A DNA stretch of 36,973 nucleotides from Clostridia bacterium (GTDB lineage: Bacteria; Bacillota; Clostridia; Christensenellales; CAG-314): assembly GCA_017409765.1 (NCBI GenBank), contig JAFQSA010000053.1:1-36973 (forward strand), read 5' to 3'. Below, piece by piece: positions 23,356 to 32,800 of the stretch (position 1 is the stretch's first letter; the number at the start of each line of letters is the position of its first letter). The notes under the pieces were generated by a model that was not told the origin of the DNA, searched no databases, and saw only the letters and a list, made by a program, of their open reading frames with translations. Made by a program: the position numbers and the translations under genes.

Positions 23356-24828
23356 TTATTGAGCAGCAGCTTCGATATCGTATTGCAATGTTGCAAGTGT
23401 ACGCTTGAGCTTACCAGCGGAGAAAGCATCAAGTTTGCCTGCTTCGTACTCAACGTAAAGGTTAGCACCAAAGTTTTGGATTGGTGTCCAGTAGTTTGCT
23501 GGAACGGAGTCTTGTACTCTGAAACCAAGACCGTTGCCTACGTTTTGACCTGCAAGAGCATGGCTTGCTGGGTAAACGCATACGCGGTCGTATTGAGCGT
23601 TAAGTGCTTTCAAAGCAACGTCAGCTTTAACTGCGTCGTCTTCCAAAGCTTCCTTGTTGGATGGACCTGCGTTCCAACCATTGTAACGTTCAACTTGGAT
23701 TTCCTTGCTGGAAAGGTATTGAGCAAGTTTGTGGAGAATTTCGATGTTAGATGGGTTATCAGCAACGAATTCGCAAAGTGGGTTAACACCAAGGTGTTTG
23801 TAACCAGCGAATGTCTTCCAAGCGTACTTGTTACCAGCGTCGTCTTCTACCATAGGAAGAACTGTTGCGCGGTAGTTGTCGCCCCAACGTTCTTTGAGTT
23901 CGGATGCCTTCCATGTGCCGTTGATTGTAGCAACCATTGGAGTATCTTTGAATTCGCCGTTAGGATCTGTGTAGTAGCTTACAAGGTCGTTGTAACCTGT
24001 GTTACCAGGATACAAGAAGTGAGCGTTGATTGTGCCATCTGCGTTTGTGTAGGTGTTTTTGATTGCTTGAACTGCAGCGTAACCAACTGTAAAGTCACCT
24101 TTGTTATAGTCTGTTACACCTTCTGGAAGAGTGTAAGCAAAGTTGCAGCTTGCAGATTGTTGTTTACCGTGAGCGTCGTAAGTAACTTCGTAGTCACCAC
24201 CAACACCAAAGAAGATACCGGAAATGTACCAAGAGTCGTTTGCTGGCCACATGATCTTTGTCTTGTCGCCTGCGTAAGCGCTGTTTTCTTCAAGAGCAGC
24301 GTACAAATCTCTCATTGTGTAGCCTTCTTTGAGGTCGTCCTTTGTTGCATCCCAAACGGATGTGCCAACAAAGTATTGCTTGTTGTAGAACATGAAGAAG
24401 CCGTTATCAGCTTGAAGTGGGTAAGCCATGTACTTGTCACCCATCTTTGTAGCTTCTACAGCTGCAGCGATGTTGTTTGTTTGGGACCATTCGAGGTCAG
24501 CACCTGCCAAAGGTGAAAGAGCATTCAAGTTGGCAAGGTTAGCCATTTGGTCGTTAGCAAAAGAGTAGATTGCTGCGCCCTTTGTTGGGTCTACGGACAT
24601 GTTGCCGTACGCACCAGCGTCACCGCTACCAGCGTAGTCGAACACATATCCCTTGAAAGCATCTGCATTTGCTTCTTTGAATTGGTTTGCATACTTAAGC
24701 CAAACTTCACGTTGTTCTTCTGGACCCCAAAGCATGATAACTTTGTCCTTTTTGCAAGCAGTAAGAACAGTCAAGCAAGAAGCTACAAGTACCAAAATGA
24801 GCAAAGCACAAATAAGTCTTTTTTTCAT
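23356..24828 (-). CDS. malE: Maltodextrin-binding lipoprotein (MalE-like solute-binding protein)
   Basis: A 490-residue extracellular binding protein of the carbohydrate ABC importer. The signal peptide ends in the lipobox LTAC (Cys25), and the mature protein starts with KKDKVIMLWGPEEQREVW, the usual first strand and helix of family 1 binding proteins. The pattern YPLQADNGFFMFYNKQYF (hinge strands) and the FAGYKHLGVNPLCEFV segment fit maltose/maltodextrin binders. It is about 70-90 residues longer than E. coli MalE, with insertions near the middle. The ATG overlies an AAGGAG-type site (AACAAGGAGAAC upstream). The flanking hairpins suggest its mRNA is made or kept in excess. Confidence 0.92.
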   Translation of the reverse strand: MKKRLICALLILVLVASCLTVLTACKKDKVIMLWGPEEQREVWLKYANQFKEANADAFKGYVFDYAGSGDAGAYGNMSVDPTKGAAIYSFANDQMANLANLNALSPLAGADLEWSQTNNIAAAVEATKMGDKYMAYPLQADNGFFMFYNKQYFVGTSVWDATKDDLKEGYTMRDLYAALEENSAYAGDKTKIMWPANDSWYISGIFFGVGGDYEVTYDAHGKQQSASCNFAYTLPEGVTDYNKGDFTVGYAAVQAIKNTYTNADGTINAHFLYPGNTGYNDLVSYYTDPNGEFKDTPMVATINGTWKASELKERWGDNYRATVLPMVEDDAGNKYAWKTFAGYKHLGVNPLCEFVADNPSNIEILHKLAQYLSSKEIQVERYNGWNAGPSNKEALEDDAVKADVALKALNAQYDRVCVYPASHALAGQNVGNGLGFRVQDSVPANYWTPIQNFGANLYVEYEAGKLDAFSAGKLKRTLATLQYDIEAAAQ

Positions 24829-24873
24829 GTTAAAAAGTTCTCCTTGTTAAAATTGTTCAATGATAATATTTTT

Positions 24874-24890
24874 TCAAACATTACGTTTGA
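24874..24890. promoter_or_regulatory. Inverted repeat upstream of malE, possible operator
   Basis: TCAAAC and GTTTGA flank ATTAC, about 45-60 bases upstream of the malE ATG. LacI-family sugar regulators bind such sites, though their sites are usually even-spaced around a central CG. No clear promoter could be set beside it. Confidence 0.3.
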
Positions 24891-24976
24891 TTTTTCCCCA
24901 AGTTTGTGTGTAGCAATACGGTTTGTAAACAAATTTACAATTTGCACCACTTGCTACAAGAAAAATAACACAACAA

Positions 24977-25008
24977 GATGCTGAAGGGGAAAAATCCCCC
25001 ACAGCATC
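24977..25008 (-). terminator. Hairpin/terminator between the CBM lipoprotein gene and malE
   Basis: GATGCTG pairs with CAGCATC and, inside a 2x2 bulge, GGGGA pairs with TCCCC around AAAA. On the minus strand TTGTTGTGTTATTTTT follows. It lies 24 bases after the stop of the upstream lipoprotein gene. Read-through into malE is possible, because I found no good promoter for malE itself. Confidence 0.7.
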
Positions 25009-25031
25009 TATTTGTGTCAGCTAATTATCAA

Positions 25032-26318
25032 TTATTCACCAATTGTGTATGTTACGTTTTCGATAACAACAATTTGGCCGTTAGAGTCAGCTTCTGTGAT
25101 TGTGAGTGTGAGGTTTGGACCTTGAGCTTTGTATGTCCAAGCATCAGCTACAGATGCAGAGTTACCTGCAACTGCTTGACATTCGTAATCACCAACGTCG
25201 ATGGATTCAATAACAAATGTCCATGTAAGACCATCAGCGGATGGAGTCATAGCATGAGCAGATGGTGTCCAAGATGTGATTGTACCTGGAAGGTAAATTG
25301 TCCAACCTTCTGGAAGAGCTGTAGCCAATTTAACAACGATTGTAACGTTTGTAGCCTTAGCCTTTGCATCAAAAAGACCTTCTGCAAAGGATGCTGGTTC
25401 ACCGCGGAGAGGAACGACATTATTGTTATCTCTACCAGTCAATTCAACTGTTTCGTTACCTTCTGGAGCGCCTACTGTGTGGTTAGCCCATGTAAGAGCT
25501 TCTGCATCTGCTTTTTCAGCAAGGATTTGGTATTCGTAGGAACCTTCGTAGATGTTAGTAACTTCCAAAGACCAAGTCTTTCTGTCTTCGGATGGAGTCA
25601 TTCTCATGTGGTCGCCGATGTTGTTGTTCCAACCTGTGTGAGAACCTGGCATGTAGATTACCCAACCTTCTGGAACGGCTGTTGTAAATTCAACTTGGAA
25701 TGTAACTTTTTCAAGTTTTACAGGAGCGCCTGGTTGACCGCAAGAGAATTTAACTTCGCCAAGGTTGATGTTTGTTGTGCCAGCTGTGTAGAGATCAGCC
25801 CATTTTGGGTTGTCAAGACCAGATGTTGTTTGGTCAAACTTGTACATCCAGTTAACGCCTTGCTTTTCAGCAGCAGCACCACTGTTAGCGTTCCAACCAA
25901 GTGTAAGTTGGTATTCGCCTGGGTTAGCAGCAGCTGTAAGACCAGCTTCTACACCAGCAACGTCAACAAGTGCGTAGTAAACGTTTGTTTCGCCAAGACG
26001 TGTCATTTCAGCAGCTGTAGCACCAAAGTCTGTACTTTCAGCAGTGTAGTTCATTGGACCACAAAGCCAAATGGAGTTCCATTCTTTGAGTTCGATGTCT
26101 GTCAAAGTAAGCCAGAATGTTACTTTGCCGTCTTCGATAGGAAGACCTGCTGGCAAATCGCCACCAGCTGGAGCTTCTTCTTCGCCACAGTGTTTGCAAA
26201 CACCATCAACGAATTCGTGACCGTCTTTTTCGCAATCGTGTTGTTCGCATGCTGTAAGGGCGAAAACCATTACAAGAGCAAGAACGAGAGCGAGTGCAAG
26301 TCTGAGAGTTTTATTCAT
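25032..26318 (-). CDS. Lipoprotein with three starch-binding-like (CBM20-type) modules
   Basis: A 428-residue surface lipoprotein. The signal peptide ends in LTAC (Cys24). A small Cys/His segment follows (HDCEKDGHEFVDGVCKHCG, 27-45), then three beta-sandwich modules at about 65-195, 204-305 and 324-425. The last two are clearly homologous: VTFQVEFTTAVPEGWVIYMP with VTIVVKLATALPEGWTIYLP, then M-TPS and W-S/T, then YEYQ or YECQ. This matches the CBM20/CBM48-type pattern (entry strand, GS..W, MT....W, Y.Y). The first module is divergent. It carries no catalytic residues, so it is read as a starch-capturing protein. AGGAGG lies 7-8 bases before the ATG. It is the first gene of the maltodextrin locus. 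Confidence 0.82.
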   Translation of the reverse strand: MNKTLRLALALVLALVMVFALTACEQHDCEKDGHEFVDGVCKHCGEEEAPAGGDLPAGLPIEDGKVTFWLTLTDIELKEWNSIWLCGPMNYTAESTDFGATAAEMTRLGETNVYYALVDVAGVEAGLTAAANPGEYQLTLGWNANSGAAAEKQGVNWMYKFDQTTSGLDNPKWADLYTAGTTNINLGEVKFSCGQPGAPVKLEKVTFQVEFTTAVPEGWVIYMPGSHTGWNNNIGDHMRMTPSEDRKTWSLEVTNIYEGSYEYQILAEKADAEALTWANHTVGAPEGNETVELTGRDNNNVVPLRGEPASFAEGLFDAKAKATNVTIVVKLATALPEGWTIYLPGTITSWTPSAHAMTPSADGLTWTFVIESIDVGDYECQAVAGNSASVADAWTYKAQGPNLTLTITEADSNGQIVVIENVTYTIGE

Positions 26319-26472
26319 TCTTTTCCTCCTCGAAAGCTTTTGCTTTCAAATAAAATAATATTTGCTGGAACTTGCGTTCCAAAATGCACAAAGTGTAAAT
26401 TTCCACCAAGGATTGCAAAAAACTTGACAACTTGTCCACAATTTTTGATGCAAAACCTTGTACGAGAAAATC

Positions 26473-26512
26473 GTTTGCTACGTTAGTAAGCAAACAACCC
26501 CTGCAGGGGTTG
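26473..26512 (-). promoter_or_regulatory. Two adjacent hairpins in the long leader of the starch locus
   Basis: CAACCCCTGCAGGGGTTG (26495-26512) is a perfect 18-base palindrome. It abuts a second stem, GTTTGCT with AGCAAAC (26473-26495). Both lie inside the predicted 300-base leader between the promoter and the lipoprotein ATG. A third small stem, GAAAGC with GCTTTC, lies just upstream of the ribosome site (26330-26347). A regulatory role is inferred only. Confidence 0.4.
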
Positions 26513-26630
26513 CGTCATCAAAATGAGTTATCCACTGCTGGGCAAAAATATTCAGTTTTTGGAGAGAAGGTTACTGATTTTTGGGGAAAAATACATGCCA
26601 AAAAAGCAATGGTACCCAATTTGCCTATAT

Positions 26631-26659
26631 ATTATAGGACCAAGAAAGTCAAATGTCAA
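26631..26659 (-). promoter_or_regulatory. Consensus promoter of the starch/maltodextrin locus
   Basis: On the minus strand, TTGACA (26659-26654), 17 bases, TATAAT (26636-26631). Both boxes are perfect. The start would be near 26624, leaving a leader of about 305 bases. From 26660 to 27166 the DNA is AT-rich and I see no gene in it. Confidence 0.82.
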
Positions 26660-27166
26660 TACCCATTTTGAAAATTTTTCGTTTTTTTAGAGATTTTTTG
26701 TCGCAAAAAAGGGATAAATATAGCATAATTATAACATTGTTAATATATAGTATAAACCTCGCAAATTACCGTGGTTTTTGATGATATTATGCAAGGGAGT
26801 TTTTGCCACAAAGAAGTCTACTGTTGTACCGATGTTAAAAGGTTGGTGGTGGCACAAAGATTTGCGCCTTGCGTGCGCGCGTATGCGTGTAAGTTTATTG
26901 ATACATATTCAGTTATTAATCATACATTATTGTGGTAGCACCACTTTGCCTTTGAGATATTGCAAGCATCAGCAAAGATTGCTTACACAAAATAAACACA
27001 ATAGGTAGACAAAATATTGCATACTTTTGACAATTGTTTTTCGTGATTTTTTTTTGCAAAAAGAAGACATATTTTACAGATAAGACACACTTATCAATCA
27101 GTTGCAAGACAACACCACCAAATGCCATTGTTTTGACGGGATTTTACGTCAAAAATGACACAAAAA

Positions 27167-27195
27167 AAGCCCTTTCCAATTGACGGAAAGGGCTT
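27167..27195 (-). terminator. Terminator of clpC
   Basis: AAGCCCTTTCC and GGAAAGGGCTT form an 11-bp stem with a 7-base loop. On the minus strand TTTTTGTGTCATTTTT follows. A second small stem (TGACG with CGTCA) lies just beyond. Confidence 0.92.
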
Positions 27196-27212
27196 GTGTT
27201 TTGATGGGTTTT

Positions 27213-29669
27213 TTATTGCTTGTAGAAAACAATTTTGCCGTTTTGAGCGTCCACCACTACTGTGTCGCCCTTGGAAATTTTGCCTTCCAAAAGTTGCTCG
27301 GCAAGGGCATCTTCCACGTTGCGTTGGATTGCGCGTTTTAGTGGGCGCGCGCCGTAGTCCTTGTCGAAACCAACATTGGCAAGCAGTTCGATTGCCTTGT
27401 CGGTAAAACGCAAATTGAGTGTGCCTTTGAGACGTTTTACAAGCCCAAAACAAAGCAATTCGGTAATTTTGAGAGTTTCCGCTTTGCCAAGGTAGTTGAA
27501 TACTACAATTTCGTCCACACGGTTCAAAAACTCTGGGCGGAAGAACTTTTTCAAAGCGCGCTCGACACTATCGTGCATGGCTTGGTAGTCGTTGCCACCA
27601 GTAAAGCCCATTGTGGAGCCTTTGGCATCGCTTACGCCGATGTTACTTGTCATGATGATAACTGTGTTGCGGAAGTCGACAGTTTTGCCGTGAGAGTCGG
27701 TTAGACGGCCTTCGTCCAAGATTTGCAACAACAAGTTGAACACATCGGGGTGCGCCTTTTCAATTTCGTCAAACAACACTACCGAATAGGGCTTGCGGTG
27801 TACCTTTTCGGTGAGGTAGCCACCTTCGTCGTAGCCGGCATATCCTGGGGGCGCGCCAATAAGTTTGGCGGTGGATTGTTTTTCCATGTATTCGCTCATA
27901 TCAATGCGAATAACGTCGCTATCGCTACCGAAAAGACAATCGGCAAGCGCCTTGGTCAACTCCGTTTTACCACTACCCGTTGGGCCAACAAAGATAAAAC
28001 TACCAATAGGCTTGTTGGGGTCCTTTAGTCCGGCACGTTGACGGCGTACTGCCAAAGAAACCACCTTGACCGCTTGGCTTTGGCCAATGACGCGCTTGGA
28101 AAGTTCCTCCTCGAGATGGACGAGTTTGTCGCGCTCCTCACGGGAGAGTTCCGTTACAGGCACGCCTGTCATTTGGCTGATAACTTGGCGCACATCCTCG
28201 GCGGTAAGTTGGACGTTTTGTGTTTTGAGATATGCTTGGTATTGTTGTTGAGCACCATCCAATTGCAAAGAAAGTTGGCGGTAAGCCTTTTGCAACTCAA
28301 CAAGTTGTGCTTGGTTGGTTTCCGTTTCAATTTGGCGCTTGATTCGCGCAAGTTTTGCCGTGAGTTGGCTAATTTGAGGGGGTACGGTGTGCTTGGAAAT
28401 CTTCAGTTTGGAGCACGCCTCGTCCAAAACGTCAAATGCCTTGTCGGGCAAAAATCTGTCGGCAATGTATCTTACGGAAAGTTGCACCGCTGCAACGATT
28501 GCTTCGTCGCTGATTTTTACAGAGTGGTAGGTTTCGTACTTGCCCTTGACGCCACGCAAAATTTGGATGGCAAGGTCCACCGATGGCTCTGACACAACAA
28601 CCGGTTGGAAACGGCGTTCAAGTGCTGGGTCGCGCTCGATGTACTTGTGGTACTCGTCCAAAGTGGTTGCACCAATGATACGTAGTTCGCCACGCGCAAG
28701 CGCTGGTTTCAAAATCTCGGCAGCATCTAGTGAACCTTCGTTTGTGCCACCTGCGCCCACAAGGTTGTGGATTTCGTCAATGAACAAAATTATATCTTGG
28801 TCTTGGATTACTTGGGTAATAATATCTTTGATGCGTTCTTCAAAATCGCCCCTAAAGCGTGTTCCGGCAAGCATGCTAGCAAGGTCCAACTCAACAATGC
28901 GTTTGCCTTGCAATTCGTGTGGCACTTGACCTTGGGCAATCCTGAGCGCAAGCCCTTCGACAACGGCAGTTTTGCCTACGCCCGCTTCGCCCACCAACAC
29001 GGGGTTGTTTTTGGTACGGCGGATGAGTGTTTGGATAACGCGCGCAGTTTCCTCGTCACGGCCAATTACACCATCAATTTTGCCAATTAGCGCCTTTTGA
29101 GTGAGGTCCACGCCAAAGTCCACCGCATCGTTATCTCTGCGAGTGGGTGCTGTTGTGGCAAAATCCGCTTGGAAAGGTGTTGCCGATGGTTGCTCTGGGG
29201 TTTGGTCAACAAAAACAGGACTTTGGTCAATGCCAAACGCGTAGCGCGCAAGTTTATCCTTGTTGGGGAGTTTGTCCGCCACGTACGCAAACAAATCGGT
29301 TGTAGTTTTGCCCATGCGCTCCATGTAGAACTTGATCTTGTCGTAGGCGTAGCACTTGGGCATAGACAAAATGGCAAGCAAAACGTGAGCACAATCCGTT
29401 TCCGCTTGTCCCAACAATTTGGCGATATGCTCGGAGATTCTGTCTAGGTCATCTATTTCATGCACGTTGCGAGGGTTACCCATTTGGAAGGATGCCCTTG
29501 GCTCCAAGTTTTGCACCGTCATGCCAAAAGCGGCAAGATAGTCCTTGGCGGGGTTATCCACGTAGGCAAGTCCGTAGAGGACGTGCTCGGCCATGATACC
29601 ATTTGCTCGACTGTTGCGAGCATACATATGGGCAACGTTAAATGCCATTTGAAGTGTTTCTGAACGCAT
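27213..29669 (-). CDS. clpC: ClpC-type AAA+ unfoldase (Clp ATP-binding subunit)
   Basis: An 818-residue Hsp100 protein that unfolds substrates, normally for ClpP. A double Clp N-domain covers 1 to about 140. A low-complexity linker (150-185) leads to AAA module 1: Walker A GEAGVGKT (227-234) and Walker [10 protein letters not shown] (294-302). The middle coiled coil (about 430-485) is short, as in ClpC and unlike ClpB. Module 2 has Walker A GPTGSGKT (562-569) and Walker [11 protein letters not shown] (631-640). The MGF tripeptide (687-689) lies where ClpP-binding Clp ATPases carry the (I/L/V)GF loop, which supports partnership with ClpP. No ctsR, mcsA or mcsB gene is next to it, unlike in Bacillus. 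AAAGGT precedes the ATG. Confidence 0.93.
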   Translation of the reverse strand: MRSETLQMAFNVAHMYARNSRANGIMAEHVLYGLAYVDNPAKDYLAAFGMTVQNLEPRASFQMGNPRNVHEIDDLDRISEHIAKLLGQAETDCAHVLLAILSMPKCYAYDKIKFYMERMGKTTTDLFAYVADKLPNKDKLARYAFGIDQSPVFVDQTPEQPSATPFQADFATTAPTRRDNDAVDFGVDLTQKALIGKIDGVIGRDEETARVIQTLIRRTKNNPVLVGEAGVGKTAVVEGLALRIAQGQVPHELQGKRIVELDLASMLAGTRFRGDFEERIKDIITQVIQDQDIILFIDEIHNLVGAGGTNEGSLDAAEILKPALARGELRIIGATTLDEYHKYIERDPALERRFQPVVVSEPSVDLAIQILRGVKGKYETYHSVKISDEAIVAAVQLSVRYIADRFLPDKAFDVLDEACSKLKISKHTVPPQISQLTAKLARIKRQIETETNQAQLVELQKAYRQLSLQLDGAQQQYQAYLKTQNVQLTAEDVRQVISQMTGVPVTELSREERDKLVHLEEELSKRVIGQSQAVKVVSLAVRRQRAGLKDPNKPIGSFIFVGPTGSGKTELTKALADCLFGSDSDVIRIDMSEYMEKQSTAKLIGAPPGYAGYDEGGYLTEKVHRKPYSVVLFDEIEKAHPDVFNLLLQILDEGRLTDSHGKTVDFRNTVIIMTSNIGVSDAKGSTMGFTGGNDYQAMHDSVERALKKFFRPEFLNRVDEIVVFNYLGKAETLKITELLCFGLVKRLKGTLNLRFTDKAIELLANVGFDKDYGARPLKRAIQRNVEDALAEQLLEGKISKGDTVVVDAQNGKIVFYKQ

Positions 29670-29699
29670 AAATGTACCTTTTTGTGGTTTGTTTTGTAT

Positions 29700-29728
29700 A
29701 TTGTATCAAAAATTACAAATCTTTTCAA
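29700..29728 (-). promoter_or_regulatory. Probable promoter of clpC
   Basis: On the minus strand, TTGAAA (29728-29723), 17 bases, TACAAT (29705-29700). The leader would be only about 25 bases. I saw no CIRCE inverted repeat and no clear CtsR heptamer repeat here. Confidence 0.6.
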
Positions 29729-29836
29729 GAGAAATGGGGATATTGGGGAAAAGTATTTTTTACAAATACCAACCGCAGTTGATAAGCTAAGCAAACTGCT
29801 TGCTGATGTTGGATTGAAATAGGAAAATGTACAAAT

Positions 29837-29866
29837 AAAAAGGAGAGCTTGGTGGGCTCTCCTTTT
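29837..29866 (-). terminator. Terminator of the large surface lipoprotein gene
   Basis: AAAAGGAGAGC and GCTCTCCTTTT form a perfect 11-bp stem with an 8-base loop. On the minus strand the stem ends in TTTT and is followed by ATTTG. Confidence 0.9.
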
Positions 29867-29882
29867 GTAAATTGGTATTTGT

Positions 29883-32800
29883 TTAATTTTCTTCGCCAGT
29901 GTAGTTAAAGTGAATTGTGGCGGTGGTTAGGTATTCGTTGGATGTTCCAATGGAAATATTGTTCCATTGTTCTTCGGTGCCTGCATAATATACGTTTGCA
30001 AGAAGGGTGCAATCACTGAACGCCATATCACTTATACTTGTTACACTATCCGGAATTGTGATGCTCTTCAAATTACTACAGTTATTGAACGCAAAAGAGC
30101 CGATGTATTCTATACCATCTGGCAATATAATGTTGGTTAAACTTGTGCAACCATTGAACACAAAAGCATCGATATTTGTTACACTGCTTGGAATTGTGAT
30201 ATCTGTTAGGCTTGCACAATCTTGGAACGCAGACGTACCTATACTCGTCACATTTTTAGACATGATGACACTTGTTAGGTTGGTACAGCCAAAGAATGCA
30301 GAAACACCTATACTTGTCACGCCATCTAGCATTGTGATGCTTGTCAAACTGGTGCAACCATAGAATGCAGCCTCACCTATACTTGTTACGGTTTCAGGAA
30401 CCTCAAATGATGCATCGGTTTTACCTATAGCATATTGAACGAGTGTTTTTCCATCTTTAGAATATAGATTGCCGTCGATTGATTGGTAATTTGGATTGTC
30501 TTTATCAACAATTATAGCTGTGAGGCTATAACAATCACGGAACGCACCCACACCGATGCTAGTTACGCTGCTAGGAATTGTGATGCTTTCAAGGTTCTCG
30601 CAGCGATTAAACGCATCTCCTCCTATGCCTGTTACGCTGTTAGGAAGAATAATGTTGGTTAAATGTGTGCAATCAGAGAATGCATAATCACCTATACTCA
30701 TTACACTATTTGGAAGTATGACAGTCGTTAGATTCGAACAAGCCATAAACATACCCGACGCAATGCTCGTTAACGACGAATTCGGATCAAAAGTTACCTT
30801 CCTCAAAAGAATACATAAGAAAAATGCTCTTTCTTCAATTTGTTTTATGTTGGCTGGTATATATATTTCTTCTAGCAATTCACACATGTAAAATGCACTA
30901 TCACCAATGGATACTACTTTTTCACCAAGGTCGACATACTTCATCGTGGTGTTTTGATAAAAAGCGTATCGATTGATGTGATACTCGAATTCTGTTTGTG
31001 GTAAGATTACAGTTTCATCTGTTCCAAAGTAACTAATCAAATAATTGACTTCACCGAGATAGAAAAGGAACTTATCTTGAATTACAGTAAAGTATCCAGC
31101 CTCTTTGGTGACACTAAAAGCATTGAACGCAACTGAGCCAAAATCTCTTGTCCCGCATTTTATATCTAATTGTGAATTATTGACAACTTCTACCAATTTG
31201 GAGCAACCGTTAAAGGCCCCATCTTCGATATGTGTCAGTGTGCTTGGTAAAACAACTTGATATATTGTCTTTATACCCGCAAAAGCCTCTGATTCTATGG
31301 ATGTTACACCTTCTGGTATTACTACAGTTGCGCTATTGCCAACATATCCGATAAGAACATTATCCTTGATAACAAATCCATCTTGATCAGCTTCGGGCAG
31401 ATCAAAATAAACCTCGCCGTCATCATTCATTACACACAAATCGGAGTGATCAATGTAATTAAAATTAAATATTAGTTTTACCTTGTCGACATTTTCTTCA
31501 TTGGCAACAAACAGACGTTTTCCTATCAATTGCATAGGCTTAACTGATTTGTGTTCGATTTGAGTTTCGCCAGTAAAGAGATCGATAGACATGAACGTCA
31601 AATTGCCATCCAAGTTAAAAGTAATATCACCGTTCAATTCACCTACAAAAGATATATTGGGGTAATGAGCAACATCATCAAATATTACTCGAATAAAGAG
31701 ATCTGACTCAATATTACCAATTGATACATTGGTATCACCACTATCACCACAGACAGTCATTGAGGTAGCAAAACCATTATGAATATTTTCAATGATTACA
31801 TCTTGTGCCCAGGCTCTTATGTAAAACTCTGAGTATTGTGATAAATACAAGTTGCTTATCTCAATAACAGTACCAAAAAAATCACAGCTCTCTCCTTTTA
31901 TTGATACATTGCCGAGATCAACAGCAGCATATATCTCTGACTCTTGTTGTGTATTGACAATCAACCAAGCATTCTCACTTCCGATAATCTTTCCCCCAAT
32001 TGAATTGTAATATCCCTCTAAAATAAGGCTATAGTCAGCGAGGTCTATTATATTTCCATCTGAGCCAAGCGATACATTGTTGAGGATCAAGTTGCTATGC
32101 AGCGTGAAGTTATTGAGGATATCGATAGTTGAGACCATAAAAGAGGAAAAGAAACCGTTATCGCCCAAATCTTGTTTGACACCTGCAATTGTAACTTGTT
32201 TGACATTGGGTAGATCCTTCGAGATGTGGTGAACTTTATCAACAAATGCAGCGACACCTCCTAGTGAAAGATAATCGTATCTAAAAAGTTCAATCTCATA
32301 TTCGCTGTCGGCATCAGTCATGGAGTCAATGGCATTGTCAATGGACGTTCTCAAGCCAATGTCAACACCATTTTGATACAGTCTTACCAACTCGATCTCA
32401 GCCAAAGCATCTGGCAAGTTGTACAAATAGCCAAATCCTTCGTTCGAGGTTGTATCATTTGTGTGGTCTTTTTGCATTGTTAGGGCACAAAGTCCAAAGT
32501 AGTTATAAGCAATACCTTCCGATTCTCGATCGTCCCAAGTAAAGTCAAAATAGTACCAGTTACCGTCAATCTCAACCAAGTTCCATCCGTGTTTTTCCCC
32601 TTTACTTTGACCAGTAACAATTATGTTATTGATATCAAAAATGTAGGAGAAGTACAGGAATGTTTTTGCGTATGCTTCACAAACGCCTTTATTCTTTTCT
32701 GCAAAACCAACAAGATTATGCGCCCAAATCTCAGTTTCGGGAGCTAATGTACCCTCGATATATGCATATTCATTATTGGATAGAATAAAGTCATGCAAGT

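Noticed and set aside
26660..27166. Small plus- and minus-strand frames in the gap before clpC
   Set aside because: They are short, lack ribosome sites and have no recognisable pattern. The stretch reads as AT-rich intergenic DNA.
29670..29760. CtsR or CIRCE heat-shock operator at clpC
   Set aside because: Neither the long CIRCE inverted repeat nor tandem CtsR heptamers could be found near the promoter.
29706..29818. Plus-strand open frame ending in a protein-like stretch (IPTAVDKLSKLLADVGLK then stop)
   Set aside because: It looks faintly like a C-terminus, but there is no ATG or ribosome site and it runs into the clpC promoter and coding region. It could be a gene relic; the evidence is too thin to annotate.
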